Source of the DNA: Clostridia bacterium
Lineage (GTDB): Bacteria; Bacillota; Clostridia; TANB77; CAG-508
Reading direction: 5' to 3'
Length of the DNA stretch: 25,652 bases
Assembly (NCBI GenBank): GCA_900753165.1
Contig: CAADYC010000010.1
Span: 1-25,652, forward strand
Shown here: in pieces, positions 6,951 to 15,978 of the stretch
How positions within the stretch are numbered: the first letter of the stretch is position 1
Layout of the letters: every line of letters begins with the position of its first letter
Translations under genes and position numbers: made by a program
The notes under the pieces: model-generated
Told to the model about the DNA's origin: nothing
What the model saw: the letters and a program-made list of their open reading frames with translations, nothing else
The model's database searches: none

Positions 6951-8156
6951 ATGGAAGAAAAAATGAAGAAAAAATCAGAAGCAGATATAATAATAGTAAT
7001 AGATGCATTTAAAAAAATAATGACAATTTTTTTAGGACCGTTTTTAACAGCATATTTTATAAAGATATCTAGTGAAAGTATGGTAGATTTATCTATATAT
7101 TATATATTTTCATATTTACTATTAGGAATAAGTAGCTTTATTGTAGCTAGTATAGTAAAGAATAAGTTTAGAATAGGAATGTTTAGAATAGGAGTAATAA
7201 CCAATTTTTTTTATATAATGTCAATTGTTCTGTTAAGGGAAAAAGTTGTAGAGAATTTATGGCTAATTTCTATTTTATATGGTATATCACAAAGCGTATA
7301 TTGGTTTCCATATAATTTATTTGTAATAGATAAAGTAGACAATTCTGAAAGAACAAGTTATACAGTAAAAAAAAATTTAATTGTTTATTCAATAGGGGTA
7401 TTATGTCCTATATTATTAGGAACAGCAATTACAATAACAAATTTTGAGTTGACAGCGACTATTGTTCTAATAATTTCATTAGTACAAATAATTTTATCTT
7501 TTATGCTTACTCCAGATAAGCATGTAAGTAAATTAAAAAAATATAATATAGTAGAAACATGGAACAAGATAAAGAAAAATAAACAAGTTAAAAAAATATT
7601 TTTAGTGGAATTTTTAATAGGTTTTAGTATAAGTGATGGAGCATTAGGGACATTAATTACAATATTGATTTTTAATGCATTTAAAACAGATATGAATTTA
7701 GGAATTATAACATCAATTTCAACAATACTTTCAATGTGTGCAATTAAATTATATGAAAAAATATTTAAAAATAAATCAGATAAAAAGATATTATTATTTT
7801 CCAGCATAATACCTGTAATATCAGTTTTAGTAGTATTATTTAATACAAATAATATTACAATTATAATTTACAGTTTGTGTTATGAAATATTTGTAAATGG
7901 TATATTAAGTCTTAATAGATCAATACGCATATTTAACATAGCTGATAGTAATATAATTGAAAAGGAAGACCAATCTGAATTTATGTCTATTAGAGAAGGA
8001 ATTTTGAATTTTGGAAGAATGGTAAGTTATTCAATTTTACTATTTGCAGGAATAAGTAGAAGTACTCTAGCACTTAATATTGCTTTAATTATTTTAACTT
8101 TATCTATTTGGACAATGGGATTTGTATTAAAAGATATAGAAAAATTTGAAGAATAA
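6951..8156 (+). CDS. MFS transporter
   Basis: This 401-residue membrane protein has about 12 hydrophobic helices and a positively charged central loop around residues 190-215 (KHVSKLKKYNIVETWNKIKKNKQ), the usual boundary between the two MFS halves. The YWFPYNLFVIDKVDNSERTSY region after helix 4 fits the cytoplasmic loop of drug- or sugar-type exporters. It starts 6 bases after the HAD stop codon, with AGAAGGA in the end of that gene as SD. An S66 peptidase gene follows 18 bases later. Substrate unknown; export of a toxic or modified small molecule would fit the context. A second MFS gene closes the operon at 14706. Confidence 0.85.
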   Translation: MEEKMKKKSEADIIIVIDAFKKIMTIFLGPFLTAYFIKISSESMVDLSIYYIFSYLLLGISSFIVASIVKNKFRIGMFRIGVITNFFYIMSIVLLREKVVENLWLISILYGISQSVYWFPYNLFVIDKVDNSERTSYTVKKNLIVYSIGVLCPILLGTAITITNFELTATIVLIISLVQIILSFMLTPDKHVSKLKKYNIVETWNKIKKNKQVKKIFLVEFLIGFSISDGALGTLITILIFNAFKTDMNLGIITSISTILSMCAIKLYEKIFKNKSDKKILLFSSIIPVISVLVVLFNTNNITIIIYSLCYEIFVNGILSLNRSIRIFNIADSNIIEKEDQSEFMSIREGILNFGRMVSYSILLFAGISRSTLALNIALIILTLSIWTMGFVLKDIEKFEE

Positions 8157-8174
8157 AAGAAAGGTTTAAAAATT

Positions 8175-9095
8175 ATGTTATCAAATAAATTAAATTACGG
8201 AGATACAATAGGTGTTGTAGGAGTATCAAATAGTTTAGCTTTAAATAATAGATTCGAAGATTTTAAAAGAGCAGAAGAATTGTTAATAAGTAAAGGTTTT
8301 GAAATCAAATTTGGTAAATATGTAAAAGAAGATTACTACGGTTCATGTGGCACTAGAGAGCAAAAAGCAGAAGATATGATGAATATGTTTAAAGATAATG
8401 AAGTAAAAGCAATTATTTGCCTAGCAGGAGGACAAACTTGTAACACATTTATTGATTTATTAGATTATGAAAAAATAAAGAAACATCCTAAAATACTAGT
8501 AGGTTATAGTGATATAACAGTATTACTTCAAACTATTTATAAAAAAACAGGGTTAGTAACATTTAGTGGACCAGATTTTATTTCATTTGGAACTGAATAT
8601 GCAGAAGAACAATATCAAGTATTTGAAGATGCATTTGTTAATAAAAAGTTAGATAAATTCAATAATGGCAATAAAAATATTATTAAAAAGGGCAATGCAG
8701 AAGGAAAAATAATTGGTACAAATTTAGGGTGTATGATGTATTTATTAGGAACAGAATATTTACCAGATATGCAAGATAAAATTCTATTTATAGAAAGCTA
8801 TAGAACATCACCTAATGAATGTCAAAGAAGATTTGCACATTTAAAACAATATGGTATTTTTGATAAAGTAAAAGGAATTATTATTGGATATAATTATGAT
8901 TTACAAAAAGATGGAAATACATATCCTCAAATGGAAGATATATTACTTGAATATACAAAGGAATATAATTTTCCTATTGTTAGATGTAATGATTTTGGTC
9001 ACAAAATCGTAAATTCTGTTATACCGATAGGTGGATTGTGTAAAATAAATTGTGAAAATAACGAAGTTGGAATAATAGAAAAATTTTTAAAATAA
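8175..9095 (+). CDS. S66 family peptidase (LD-carboxypeptidase / MccF-like)
   Basis: This 306-residue serine peptidase is complete for the family. The nucleophile elbow is LVGYSDIT (Ser112). The catalytic Glu is in LFIESYR (Glu207) and the His in NDFGHKIVNSVIPIG (His276), so the Ser-Glu-His triad is intact. GGQTCNTFIDLLDY and GTNLGCMMYLLGT are also family hallmarks. There is no signal peptide, so it acts inside the cell. Members either trim murein tetrapeptides (LdcA) or, as in MccF, cleave the peptide-nucleotide bond of microcin C. An intracellular enzyme next to an MFS gene and nucleotidases favours a detoxifying role over murein recycling; this is inference. Confidence 0.92.
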   Translation: MLSNKLNYGDTIGVVGVSNSLALNNRFEDFKRAEELLISKGFEIKFGKYVKEDYYGSCGTREQKAEDMMNMFKDNEVKAIICLAGGQTCNTFIDLLDYEKIKKHPKILVGYSDITVLLQTIYKKTGLVTFSGPDFISFGTEYAEEQYQVFEDAFVNKKLDKFNNGNKNIIKKGNAEGKIIGTNLGCMMYLLGTEYLPDMQDKILFIESYRTSPNECQRRFAHLKQYGIFDKVKGIIIGYNYDLQKDGNTYPQMEDILLEYTKEYNFPIVRCNDFGHKIVNSVIPIGGLCKINCENNEVGIIEKFLK

Positions 9096-9110
9096 TGGAG
9101 AAATAAAAAT

Positions 9111-9698
9111 ATGAAAATAGGAATTGATATAGATAATGTAATATCAGATTTAGATAAAACATTTTTAGAAGAGTTTTTAAAAGAAGATAAAAATAAAAGA
9201 AATACAGGAATAGTAAATCCAAATGCAAAACATATGACAGAGGGAATGTTTGATTGGACACAGAATGAAATAGATGATTTCCTTGTAAATAATATGGATA
9301 GAATGTCTATGAATTTTGAATTAATACCACAAAGCAAATATTATATTGACAAACTAAAAGATGACGGAAATAAAATAATTATAATAACAGGTAGAGATAA
9401 AAGGATATTTAAAAATCCAAAAGAAGTTACTAAAGAATGGTTAGAAAAGAATAATATTTATTACGATGAACTTGTTTTTAAAAAAACACCAAATAAGATA
9501 GAAGAATGCAAAAATTATAAGGTTGATATTATGCTTGATGATTTAGCTATTAATGTAAAAAAGTTAAGAGAAAATAATGTTAATGCTTATTTGGTAAGAA
9601 CAAGATATAATGAGAATTATAGTTTAAACATGCCAATGTTATTGAATTGGGAAGATATATATAATTTTATTAAAAAGATGAAAAGCGAGGAAAAATAA
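9111..9698 (+). CDS. HAD family 5'-nucleotidase-like phosphatase
   Basis: This 195-residue paralogue of the HAD half at 4182 shares GIDIDNVIS, the RNTGI-NP segment, GMFDWT, ITGRD and a DD motif near IMLDDLA. The catalytic Asp pair is D6 and D8 and the cap is small, as in deoxyribonucleotidases of the NT5C type. It probably removes a phosphate from a nucleotide or similar metabolite in the cytosol. It ends in a normal stop codon without a fused hydrolase, which shows where the HAD domain of the other copy should end. It starts at ATG 9111 behind TGGAGAAA, 15 bases after the S66 gene. The two copies are diverged, not a recent duplication. Confidence 0.85.
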   Translation: MKIGIDIDNVISDLDKTFLEEFLKEDKNKRNTGIVNPNAKHMTEGMFDWTQNEIDDFLVNNMDRMSMNFELIPQSKYYIDKLKDDGNKIIIITGRDKRIFKNPKEVTKEWLEKNNIYYDELVFKKTPNKIEECKNYKVDIMLDDLAINVKKLRENNVNAYLVRTRYNENYSLNMPMLLNWEDIYNFIKKMKSEEK

Positions 9699-9699
9699 T

Positions 9700-10308
9700 A
9701 TGAAATTGACAAGTTTAGAAGCAAGAAATATATTAGAAAATGCAAGAAAACACACTGAAGAAGATAGATGGATAGACCATTGCATTTATGTTGGAAATAC
9801 TGGAGCCAAAATCGCAGAAGCATTAAATGAAAAAGGTCATAATGTAGATGCTGAAAAAACAAGAACATTAGGTTATGTACATGATATAGGAAAAATGATA
9901 GCATTACCATATGGACATGAAATAAATGGTTTTAATTATATGAAAGAACAAGGATATGATGAAGAATATTATAATATATGTATAACTCATTCATATCTAA
10001 ATAACGATATTAATTGTGTTGCAGGAGGAGTCAAAAATCCAGATGAAGATCCAGTTATAACAGAATTTGTAAAAAAACATAAATATTCTATAGAAGAAAG
10101 AATAATAAATCTATGTGATTTGATGTGTCCACCAGGAGGAAAGGTATATACAATAGATAAAAGATTAATAGATTTAATTTTAAGAAGAGGAGCATATTCA
10201 AATACACAATATCATATAAAAGAAACATACAAACTAAAAGAATATTTTGATAATTTATTAGGATATAATCTTTATGATTTATTTCCAGAAATAAAGAATA
10301 ATTTATAG
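9700..10308 (+). CDS. HD domain phosphohydrolase
   Basis: This 202-residue protein has the metal-binding HD signature: His27 (WIDHCIYV), His61-Asp62 (GYVHDIGK), His73 (YGHEINGF), His97 (ITHSYL) and Asp140 (NLCDLM). It probably hydrolyses a phosphate ester or nucleotide in the cytosol, as in the YqeK/HDIG-like group. It starts one base after the stop codon of the nucleotidase gene with SD GCGAGGAA, so the pair is co-translated and may act on linked substrates. All ligands are present and no lesion is seen. Confidence 0.85.
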   Translation: MKLTSLEARNILENARKHTEEDRWIDHCIYVGNTGAKIAEALNEKGHNVDAEKTRTLGYVHDIGKMIALPYGHEINGFNYMKEQGYDEEYYNICITHSYLNNDINCVAGGVKNPDEDPVITEFVKKHKYSIEERIINLCDLMCPPGGKVYTIDKRLIDLILRRGAYSNTQYHIKETYKLKEYFDNLLGYNLYDLFPEIKNNL

Positions 10309-10325
10309 TAAATCGGAGAAATAAA

Positions 10326-11203
10326 ATGAATAGATTATTAAGAATAGGCTTTGATACTTTTTTAACATCTGTAACTCCAATTTAATGTTTTTTCAATTAT
10401 TATTAAATTTATCTTTGTGTAAGTTGTATTTTTAAGAAAAAAATAAAAGAGCTAACAAATATAGTTTGCTATTCAATTTAATAAATTTTTCTTCATTAAT
10501 TATAATGAGTTTAATAACAAAAGAACAAATAAAAATTGTTGGAATTTCAGTAATATGTATGAGTGTTTTTGTAGTTATTATGATGTTTAGAATAGTAGAA
10601 AAAACAAAATTTAAAATTAATATAGTAAATTGTATTAAATATGATTCTGTATATTTGTTTGCAGAAATTAGTAAGTTTATAATTTATTTGTTTGCTTTTA
10701 AAAATTCATTTGATTTTGGTGAAAAATATATTTTAGCAACATCATTTGCAACTTTAATAACAGATACTCAATGGGATATTGCTTATGCAATAAAAACAGT
10801 AGCACAAATTGATATTACAAAAAAAGAATTTTCATATAATGAACATATAAAAAATAGCAGAAAATTAGTATATTTGTTAATTATATCAAGTATTATAATG
10901 GGTATTATATTATATCCAAGTTATAAGGTAGATATAATGGCAACATCAATCATAGTAAGTATAGAATTGGTAAGTTTATATATGTATCCAATTTATTTAA
11001 CAAAATTAACATATATACAACTTGAACATTCTGCTGTAAAAGCAACTATCAGTAAACAAATTGCCAATATAATTAGAATTTTTTGTTCTTTTATATCATC
11101 TCCATTTTGCACATCAATTGGACTAGCAGTTTCAGTTATATATCAATTAGTATCTACACAGTATATAACTGAAAAAAATAAAATTAATATGGAAATGAAA
11201 TAA
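10326..11203 (+). pseudogene. Polytopic membrane transporter (MATE-like), decayed
   Basis: ATG 10326 has a good SD (CGGAGAAA) and opens MNRLLRIGFDTFLTSVTPI, then stops at TAA. The following 80 bases carry frame changes (readable pieces include a K-rich loop NKRANKYS). A long frame from about 10445 to TAA 11201 encodes some seven membrane helices (LLFNLINFSSLIIMSLITKE onward). The N-terminal start and the C-terminal half belong together, but a large middle part is missing near 10380. The family resembles MATE or related flippases by topology only. The downstream frame opens at TTG 10466 without SD and is probably not expressed as a real protein. Confidence 0.6.
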
Positions 11204-11204
11204 A

Positions 11205-11305
11205 ATCATTGCTACTCATTTGAGAGATACAACTAGAGAAAAATTGAAGAGTGATGAGATAATAATGTCTTAGTTGTAGAAGATGGATATGTATTTGAAA
11301 TATAA
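11205..11305 (+). pseudogene. Unrecognised gene remnant
   Basis: Two short frames read as one protein end with a shift between them: IIATHLRDTTREKLKSDE (11205-11258) and NVLVVEDGYVFEI to TAA at 11303. There is no start codon or SD. It appears to be the C-terminus of a lost gene between the membrane protein and the 2H fragment. I do not recognise the family. Confidence 0.4.
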
Positions 11306-11324
11306 AAATTAGGAGTAAAATAAA

Positions 11325-11513
11325 ATGTACGATTATGTTTTACAATACGGATTTGATATAGAATCAGAAAATAATATACAAAATATAAAAAAATACTTGA
11401 AAAACAACAATATAAAGAATAAAGAAAGAAAATGGAGACCACATATAACAATAGATTTATATGATTGCACTAACCAAAATGAATTTATAGAAAATGATTT
11501 ATTTAAGAAATAA
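11325..11513 (+). pseudogene. 2H phosphoesterase (2'-5' RNA ligase-like), truncated
   Basis: This 62-residue product opens as 2H phosphoesterases do and contains the first catalytic motif H-x-T in RPHITIDLY (H40, T42). Full members are about 170-190 residues and need a second H-x-T/S motif, which is missing here. The frame ends after DLFKK at TAA 11511. It starts at ATG 11325 with SD TAGGAG. The enzyme should be inactive as it stands. It sits 25 bases before the GH2 gene and may still be translated. Confidence 0.65.
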
Positions 11514-11538
11514 AGAAAAATTGGAGATGAATTAAGAA

Positions 11539-13290
11539 ATGAAAAATTATATAAAAAATTATCCAAGACCACAATTTGTTAGAAATGAATGGGAAAGTTT
11601 AAATGGAGAATGGAACTTTACATTTGATGATGAAAATTTGGGAGAAGAAAAAGAATATTATATTAGTTTTCCAACCAGAAATAAAATCAATGTACCTTTT
11701 ACATACGAAACTGAATTAAGCGGAATAAAAGATGAAAGTGTGCATTATGTAGTATGGTATAATAAAAAAATACATATTTCAAAAGAAAATAAAAAAGCAA
11801 TATTACATTTTGAAGGAAGTGACTATAAAACTAAAATATGGATTAATGGAAAATACATAGGAACAAATGAGGGTGGATACCATAGATTTTCATTCGAGAT
11901 AGATAAATATATTCAAGAAGGCGAAAACGATATTACTGTAAAAGTAGAGGATTCATTAGCCAAAGAACAACCTAGAGGAAAACAAAGATATAAAAAAGAA
12001 AGTTGGAAATGTTGGTATATACAAACTACAGGAATATGGAAAACAGTTTGGATAGAATATGTGCCTAAATATTCTATAAAAAACGTAAAAACAACTCCAA
12101 ATTTAGATAATAAAAATATACAATTAGAATATGAAACAAATATATCTGAAAAAGAATTAGAAGAAAATAATTTTTATATAGAAACAGAAATTTCTTTTGA
12201 AAATGAACTACTAATCACAAATAAAATTCAGCTTACAGAATTATATCAAGAAAATGAAATATCAATATGTGAAAACAATGCAGAAGTGAAAAAATGGTCA
12301 CCAAAAGAACCAAACTTATATGATATTTGTTATAAATTATATTGTAATGATAAACTTATAGATACTGTATATTCTTATTTTGGCTTTAGAAAAATATCAA
12401 TTCAAAAAGATAGAATATATTTAAATGATGATGAATTATATTTAAAATTTATATTAGATCAGGGATATTGGAAAGAATCACATTTAACACCACCAAGTGA
12501 AGAGGCCTTAATTAAAGATATAAAAATTGCATTAAAATATGGATACAATGGAATTAGAAAGCATCAAAAAATAGAAGATGAAAGATTTTTATATTGGTGC
12601 GATGTAAAAGGAATGTTAGTTTGGAGTGAAATGGCAAACTGCTATAATTATAATGATAAATCAATACAGCAATTTACAAATGAATGGATTAAAGTCGTAA
12701 AACAAAATTATAATCATCCATCAATTATTACATGGCTTCCTATAAATGAATCTTGGGGCTTACCAAATATAAGTGATAATATAAAACAACAAAATTATGC
12801 AAATAGTTTATACTATTTAACAAAATCAATAGATAATACAAGACCTGTAATTTCAAATGATGGTTGGGAACATACAATATCAGATATAATAACTATTCAT
12901 GATTATAAACAAGATCCAGAACTGTTTTATTTAACATATACTGATAATGAGAAAAAAGTATTAAATAATATGGAAGAACATAATGGAAAACACAAATTAT
13001 TTGCTGAAGGATATAGATATAATGGACAACCAGTTATAATGAGTGAATATGGTGGAATTGCTTTAGATTCTGAAAAAGGATGGGGATATGGAAAGCAAGT
13101 AGCTAATGAAGATGAATTTATACAAAGGTTTGAACTATTAACTAAAAATATAAAAGAAATACCTTATATATCTGGATATTGCTATACTCAACTTACAGAT
13201 GTTCAACAAGAGATAAACGGACTAGTTGATGAAAACAGAAATAGCAAATTTAGTAAAAAAGTTGAAGATAAAATAAAAGAAGTTAATTAA
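11539..13290 (+). CDS. Glycoside hydrolase family 2 enzyme
   Basis: This 583-residue protein has the complete GH2 layout: an N-terminal sugar-binding jelly-roll (about 10-180, with NGEWNFTFD and GSDYKTKIWINGKYIG), an immunoglobulin-like domain (180-285) and a TIM barrel from about 285. The acid/base Glu is in INESWG (E404) and the nucleophile in MSEYGG (E503). There is no signal peptide, so the substrate must be taken up. Likely activities are beta-galactosidase, beta-glucuronidase or a related exo-glycosidase; which one cannot be decided. It starts at ATG 11539, SD TTGGAGATG. An intracellular glycosidase in this operon could strip a sugar from an imported glycoconjugate. Confidence 0.9.
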   Translation: MKNYIKNYPRPQFVRNEWESLNGEWNFTFDDENLGEEKEYYISFPTRNKINVPFTYETELSGIKDESVHYVVWYNKKIHISKENKKAILHFEGSDYKTKIWINGKYIGTNEGGYHRFSFEIDKYIQEGENDITVKVEDSLAKEQPRGKQRYKKESWKCWYIQTTGIWKTVWIEYVPKYSIKNVKTTPNLDNKNIQLEYETNISEKELEENNFYIETEISFENELLITNKIQLTELYQENEISICENNAEVKKWSPKEPNLYDICYKLYCNDKLIDTVYSYFGFRKISIQKDRIYLNDDELYLKFILDQGYWKESHLTPPSEEALIKDIKIALKYGYNGIRKHQKIEDERFLYWCDVKGMLVWSEMANCYNYNDKSIQQFTNEWIKVVKQNYNHPSIITWLPINESWGLPNISDNIKQQNYANSLYYLTKSIDNTRPVISNDGWEHTISDIITIHDYKQDPELFYLTYTDNEKKVLNNMEEHNGKHKLFAEGYRYNGQPVIMSEYGGIALDSEKGWGYGKQVANEDEFIQRFELLTKNIKEIPYISGYCYTQLTDVQQEINGLVDENRNSKFSKKVEDKIKEVN

Positions 13291-13343
13291 TTTTTATGTT
13301 TTTATTCAGATAATGATACATATGTAAAAGGGGAGAATGAACT

Positions 13344-14189
13344 ATGAATATAGAAAAGCAATTACAAGATTTAAATGTTAATTTTGATGGTAAAATTGCA
13401 ATTTATTATGATGATTTAAAAGGTAATGTTATTAAGATAAATGAAAAAGAAAAGTATAATGCAGCAAGTTGTATAAAAATATTCATTTTAATTGAATTAT
13501 TTAATAGAATACAAAAAGGTGAGATAGACAGAAAATTTGAATTAGAATATTTAAATAAGTATTACGTAAATGGTAGTGGTGTATTGCAATATTTATCTAA
13601 AAATATTAAACTTCCAATAATAGATATAGCAACTCTAATGATGATTATAAGTGATAATGTTGCAACCAATATATTAATTGATTATTTAGGAATTGACAAT
13701 ATTAATAAAACAATTAAAAATATTGGATGTTTAGATACAGAATTGTTTAGTATGTTTAAATCAGTTGAAGATGAAGTCTTTTCTGAAACAACAGCATATG
13801 ATTATTATTTAGTATGGAAAAAATTAAATAATAATGAATTGTTTAATGAAAAAATAACAAGCGAAATAATAAATATAATAAAAAATCAAAAATATCATGA
13901 AATGGTTGGAGATGGAATAGATAACATTTATAAAAAAGTAAATACTCCAATTGTTAATTATATCGTAACAAAAAGTGGTAAATATCAATCAGTCAGAAAT
14001 GATGGAGGTATTGTTTCAACTATTTATGGAAATTATATTTTGACTATTTTAATTAAAGATTTTAAAGATGATTATTATTTAGCAGATGAATATGTATATA
14101 GCCAGGGAAGGAAAATAAGTAATCTTATTTTTAATGAGTATTTAAAATTAGGAGCAAAAAATGAAAGAAGTGAAACAATTGGAAAATAA
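13344..14189 (+). CDS. Serine hydrolase, class A beta-lactamase-like
   Basis: This 281-residue protein has the penicillin-recognising fold. Motif 1 S-x-x-K is AASCIK (S42, K45), motif 2 is SDN (103-105), motif 3 is KSG (210-212, where KTG is usual), and SETTAYDYY (147-155) matches the segment after the omega loop. A clear Glu166-type ExxLN is not evident, so true beta-lactam hydrolysis is uncertain. There is no signal peptide or lipobox, unlike secreted beta-lactamases, so it should be cytosolic. It starts at ATG 13344 with SD AAGGGGAG. The 3' end overlaps the next gene by 29 bases. Confidence 0.85.
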   Translation: MNIEKQLQDLNVNFDGKIAIYYDDLKGNVIKINEKEKYNAASCIKIFILIELFNRIQKGEIDRKFELEYLNKYYVNGSGVLQYLSKNIKLPIIDIATLMMIISDNVATNILIDYLGIDNINKTIKNIGCLDTELFSMFKSVEDEVFSETTAYDYYLVWKKLNNNELFNEKITSEIINIIKNQKYHEMVGDGIDNIYKKVNTPIVNYIVTKSGKYQSVRNDGGIVSTIYGNYILTILIKDFKDDYYLADEYVYSQGRKISNLIFNEYLKLGAKNERSETIGK

Positions 14190-14685
14190 AAAAATAGATT
14201 TAAGTAGTATAAAAGTTGCAATTTTTGATTTTGATGACACACTAGCTATTCATAAAGATAAAGATTACTTAAAACATCGTAATGAAAACGAAGAAAATCT
14301 TTTAAATTATTACTTAAATGCTTATCTAAATCCAGAATCTTTTTATGAAACTATTGAACCTTGTTCAATATGCGATTCATTACAAAATTTGATTAAAAAT
14401 TTTGAAACAAAAGGTGTAAAAATGTATTGTGTATCTGGAATGAAATTTTCATTTCATTTAAAAGCAAAAGAAAATTTTGTACATAAATATTATAGTAATG
14501 ATATAGAAGTAATTTCAGCACGATCTCAAGAATTAAAGTGTGATGCTGTTAAAATTATTAAGCGTATTAACAATTGTGATTTAAATGAAATATTGTTTAT
14601 AGATGATAACAAAGAAAATATTATCAGATTTAATAATATGGGAATACATGCATGGACGCCTGAAGAATTTGAACAGTTAATATAA
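14161..14685 (+). CDS. HAD family hydrolase
   Basis: This 174-residue phosphatase-like protein has motif I VAIFDFDDTLA (D23, D25), motif II CVSGM (Ser in strand 2) and motif IV EILFIDDNKENI with the acidic pair. A small helical cap lies between about 30 and 85. Substrate unknown. It starts at ATG 14161 behind TTAGGAGCAAAA and overlaps the beta-lactamase-like gene by 29 bases, implying coupled translation. It is the fourth HAD domain in this operon, and its sequence is unlike the other three. Confidence 0.8.
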   Translation: MKEVKQLENKKIDLSSIKVAIFDFDDTLAIHKDKDYLKHRNENEENLLNYYLNAYLNPESFYETIEPCSICDSLQNLIKNFETKGVKMYCVSGMKFSFHLKAKENFVHKYYSNDIEVISARSQELKCDAVKIIKRINNCDLNEILFIDDNKENIIRFNNMGIHAWTPEEFEQLI

Positions 14686-14705
14686 TAATTAACAGGAGAA
14701 AGCAA

Positions 14706-15932
14706 ATGGAACAAGAAATAAAGAAAATAAACAGAAGTATAAAAATATATCCAATATTTGCATCATTTACAGGTGATTTGATATTCTTCGTACCAATAGA
14801 CACATTATTTCTAACATTGGTAAAAGGATTAAATGCCAGTCAAATAACGGCAATGACAATGGTTGCATTAATGATATGTATAGTATTTCAAAAAGTAATA
14901 CTAGCTATTGTAAAAAAGATAGGAAATGTAAATTCATTAAGACTAGGAGCAACTATGTTGTTAATTGCATCATTAGTATTAACATTTGGAAAATCGTTTA
15001 TTGCAATGTTATTATATAAAAGCATACATGAATTAGCAGTTATGTTTTTAAATATGGACGAAATAATTTTAAAAAATAATTTAAAAGCTGTAAATAGAAA
15101 AGATGATTATTTTAAAATAAGAAATAAATCAAAAATTATATATGCTATTATAACTTTATTTACTGCGTTAGTAGCAGGAAAAATGTTTAATGTAAATAAT
15201 TATTTGCCAATGTACTTGTCAATAATAATATATGTTTTAGTATTAGGAACAGCATTTTTATATTATGAATCAAAAGTAAATAATGAACAAGAAATAAAGA
15301 AAGAACATAAAAAATTAAAAATAACATCAATAATATTCTATATAATATTATCAAATGCAGTATTTTATTCAATAATAAAAATGGGACAAAACAATAGTAA
15401 ATTATTTATGCAATATGATTTTCAAAAATTCTTATCTGTTGAAATGGTAACATACTACATAACAACAATAGTATTTATATCAAGAATAGCAAGATTAGTA
15501 GGCAATGTAATATTTGGAAAGGTATATTCAAAAATAAAAGATAAAATGAGCATTGTTCTAACAATATGTTTGGCATTAGCGTTTTCATTATTGATTATAG
15601 GACACTTTATAGAATTAGCATTTATCTGTAAAGTTATAATTATGTCTTTAGGATTTTTCTTAATATTAGCTATTAGAGATTCCTTCCAAACGTATATAGA
15701 AGATATTGCATTAACTATTTCAAACAAAGAGGAACAACAAGAAATTATAATTAAAATTGAAGTTTATAGAAGATTAGGAACATTAATATTAAGTGCTATT
15801 TTTACATTAATATTGATGAAATATGAACTAATTGTAATAGAATTTATTTTATTAGGATTAAGTATTATAGAAATATTTATTAATAAAAGCTTATGTAATA
15901 AGTTATCAAATTATAGTAGCAATAATAGATAG
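14706..15932 (+). CDS. MFS transporter
   Basis: This 408-residue protein has about 12 membrane helices and a charged central loop (about 190-205: SKVNNEQEIKKEHKKLK) dividing two halves. The first loop YPIFASFTGDLIFFVPIDTLFL and the segment VKGLNASQITAMTM are typical of a gut-Firmicutes MFS group. Substrate unknown. It starts at ATG 14706 with SD CAGGAGAAA, 20 bases after the HAD stop. It is the last gene of the long plus-strand run and is followed at once by a terminator. Confidence 0.85.
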   Translation: MEQEIKKINRSIKIYPIFASFTGDLIFFVPIDTLFLTLVKGLNASQITAMTMVALMICIVFQKVILAIVKKIGNVNSLRLGATMLLIASLVLTFGKSFIAMLLYKSIHELAVMFLNMDEIILKNNLKAVNRKDDYFKIRNKSKIIYAIITLFTALVAGKMFNVNNYLPMYLSIIIYVLVLGTAFLYYESKVNNEQEIKKEHKKLKITSIIFYIILSNAVFYSIIKMGQNNSKLFMQYDFQKFLSVEMVTYYITTIVFISRIARLVGNVIFGKVYSKIKDKMSIVLTICLALAFSLLIIGHFIELAFICKVIIMSLGFFLILAIRDSFQTYIEDIALTISNKEEQQEIIIKIEVYRRLGTLILSAIFTLILMKYELIVIEFILLGLSIIEIFINKSLCNKLSNYSSNNR

Positions 15933-15938
15933 CAAATG

Positions 15939-15978
15939 AAAAACTCTAACCTAGAAAATGCTTGATTAGAGTTTTTTT
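15939..15978. terminator. Bidirectional terminator, copy 1
   Basis: AAACTCTAA (15941-15949) pairs with TTAGAGTTT (15966-15974), followed by a T run on the plus strand, with As on the other side for the minus strand. It separates the MFS gene from the convergent gene at 15977. The element AACTCTAACCTAG-AAATG recurs at 16876. Confidence 0.75.

Noticed and set aside
8175..9095. A complete microcin C biosynthesis cluster
   Set aside because: No precursor peptide, adenylyltransferase (MccB-like) or decarboxylase is visible; only immunity-type functions could be argued.
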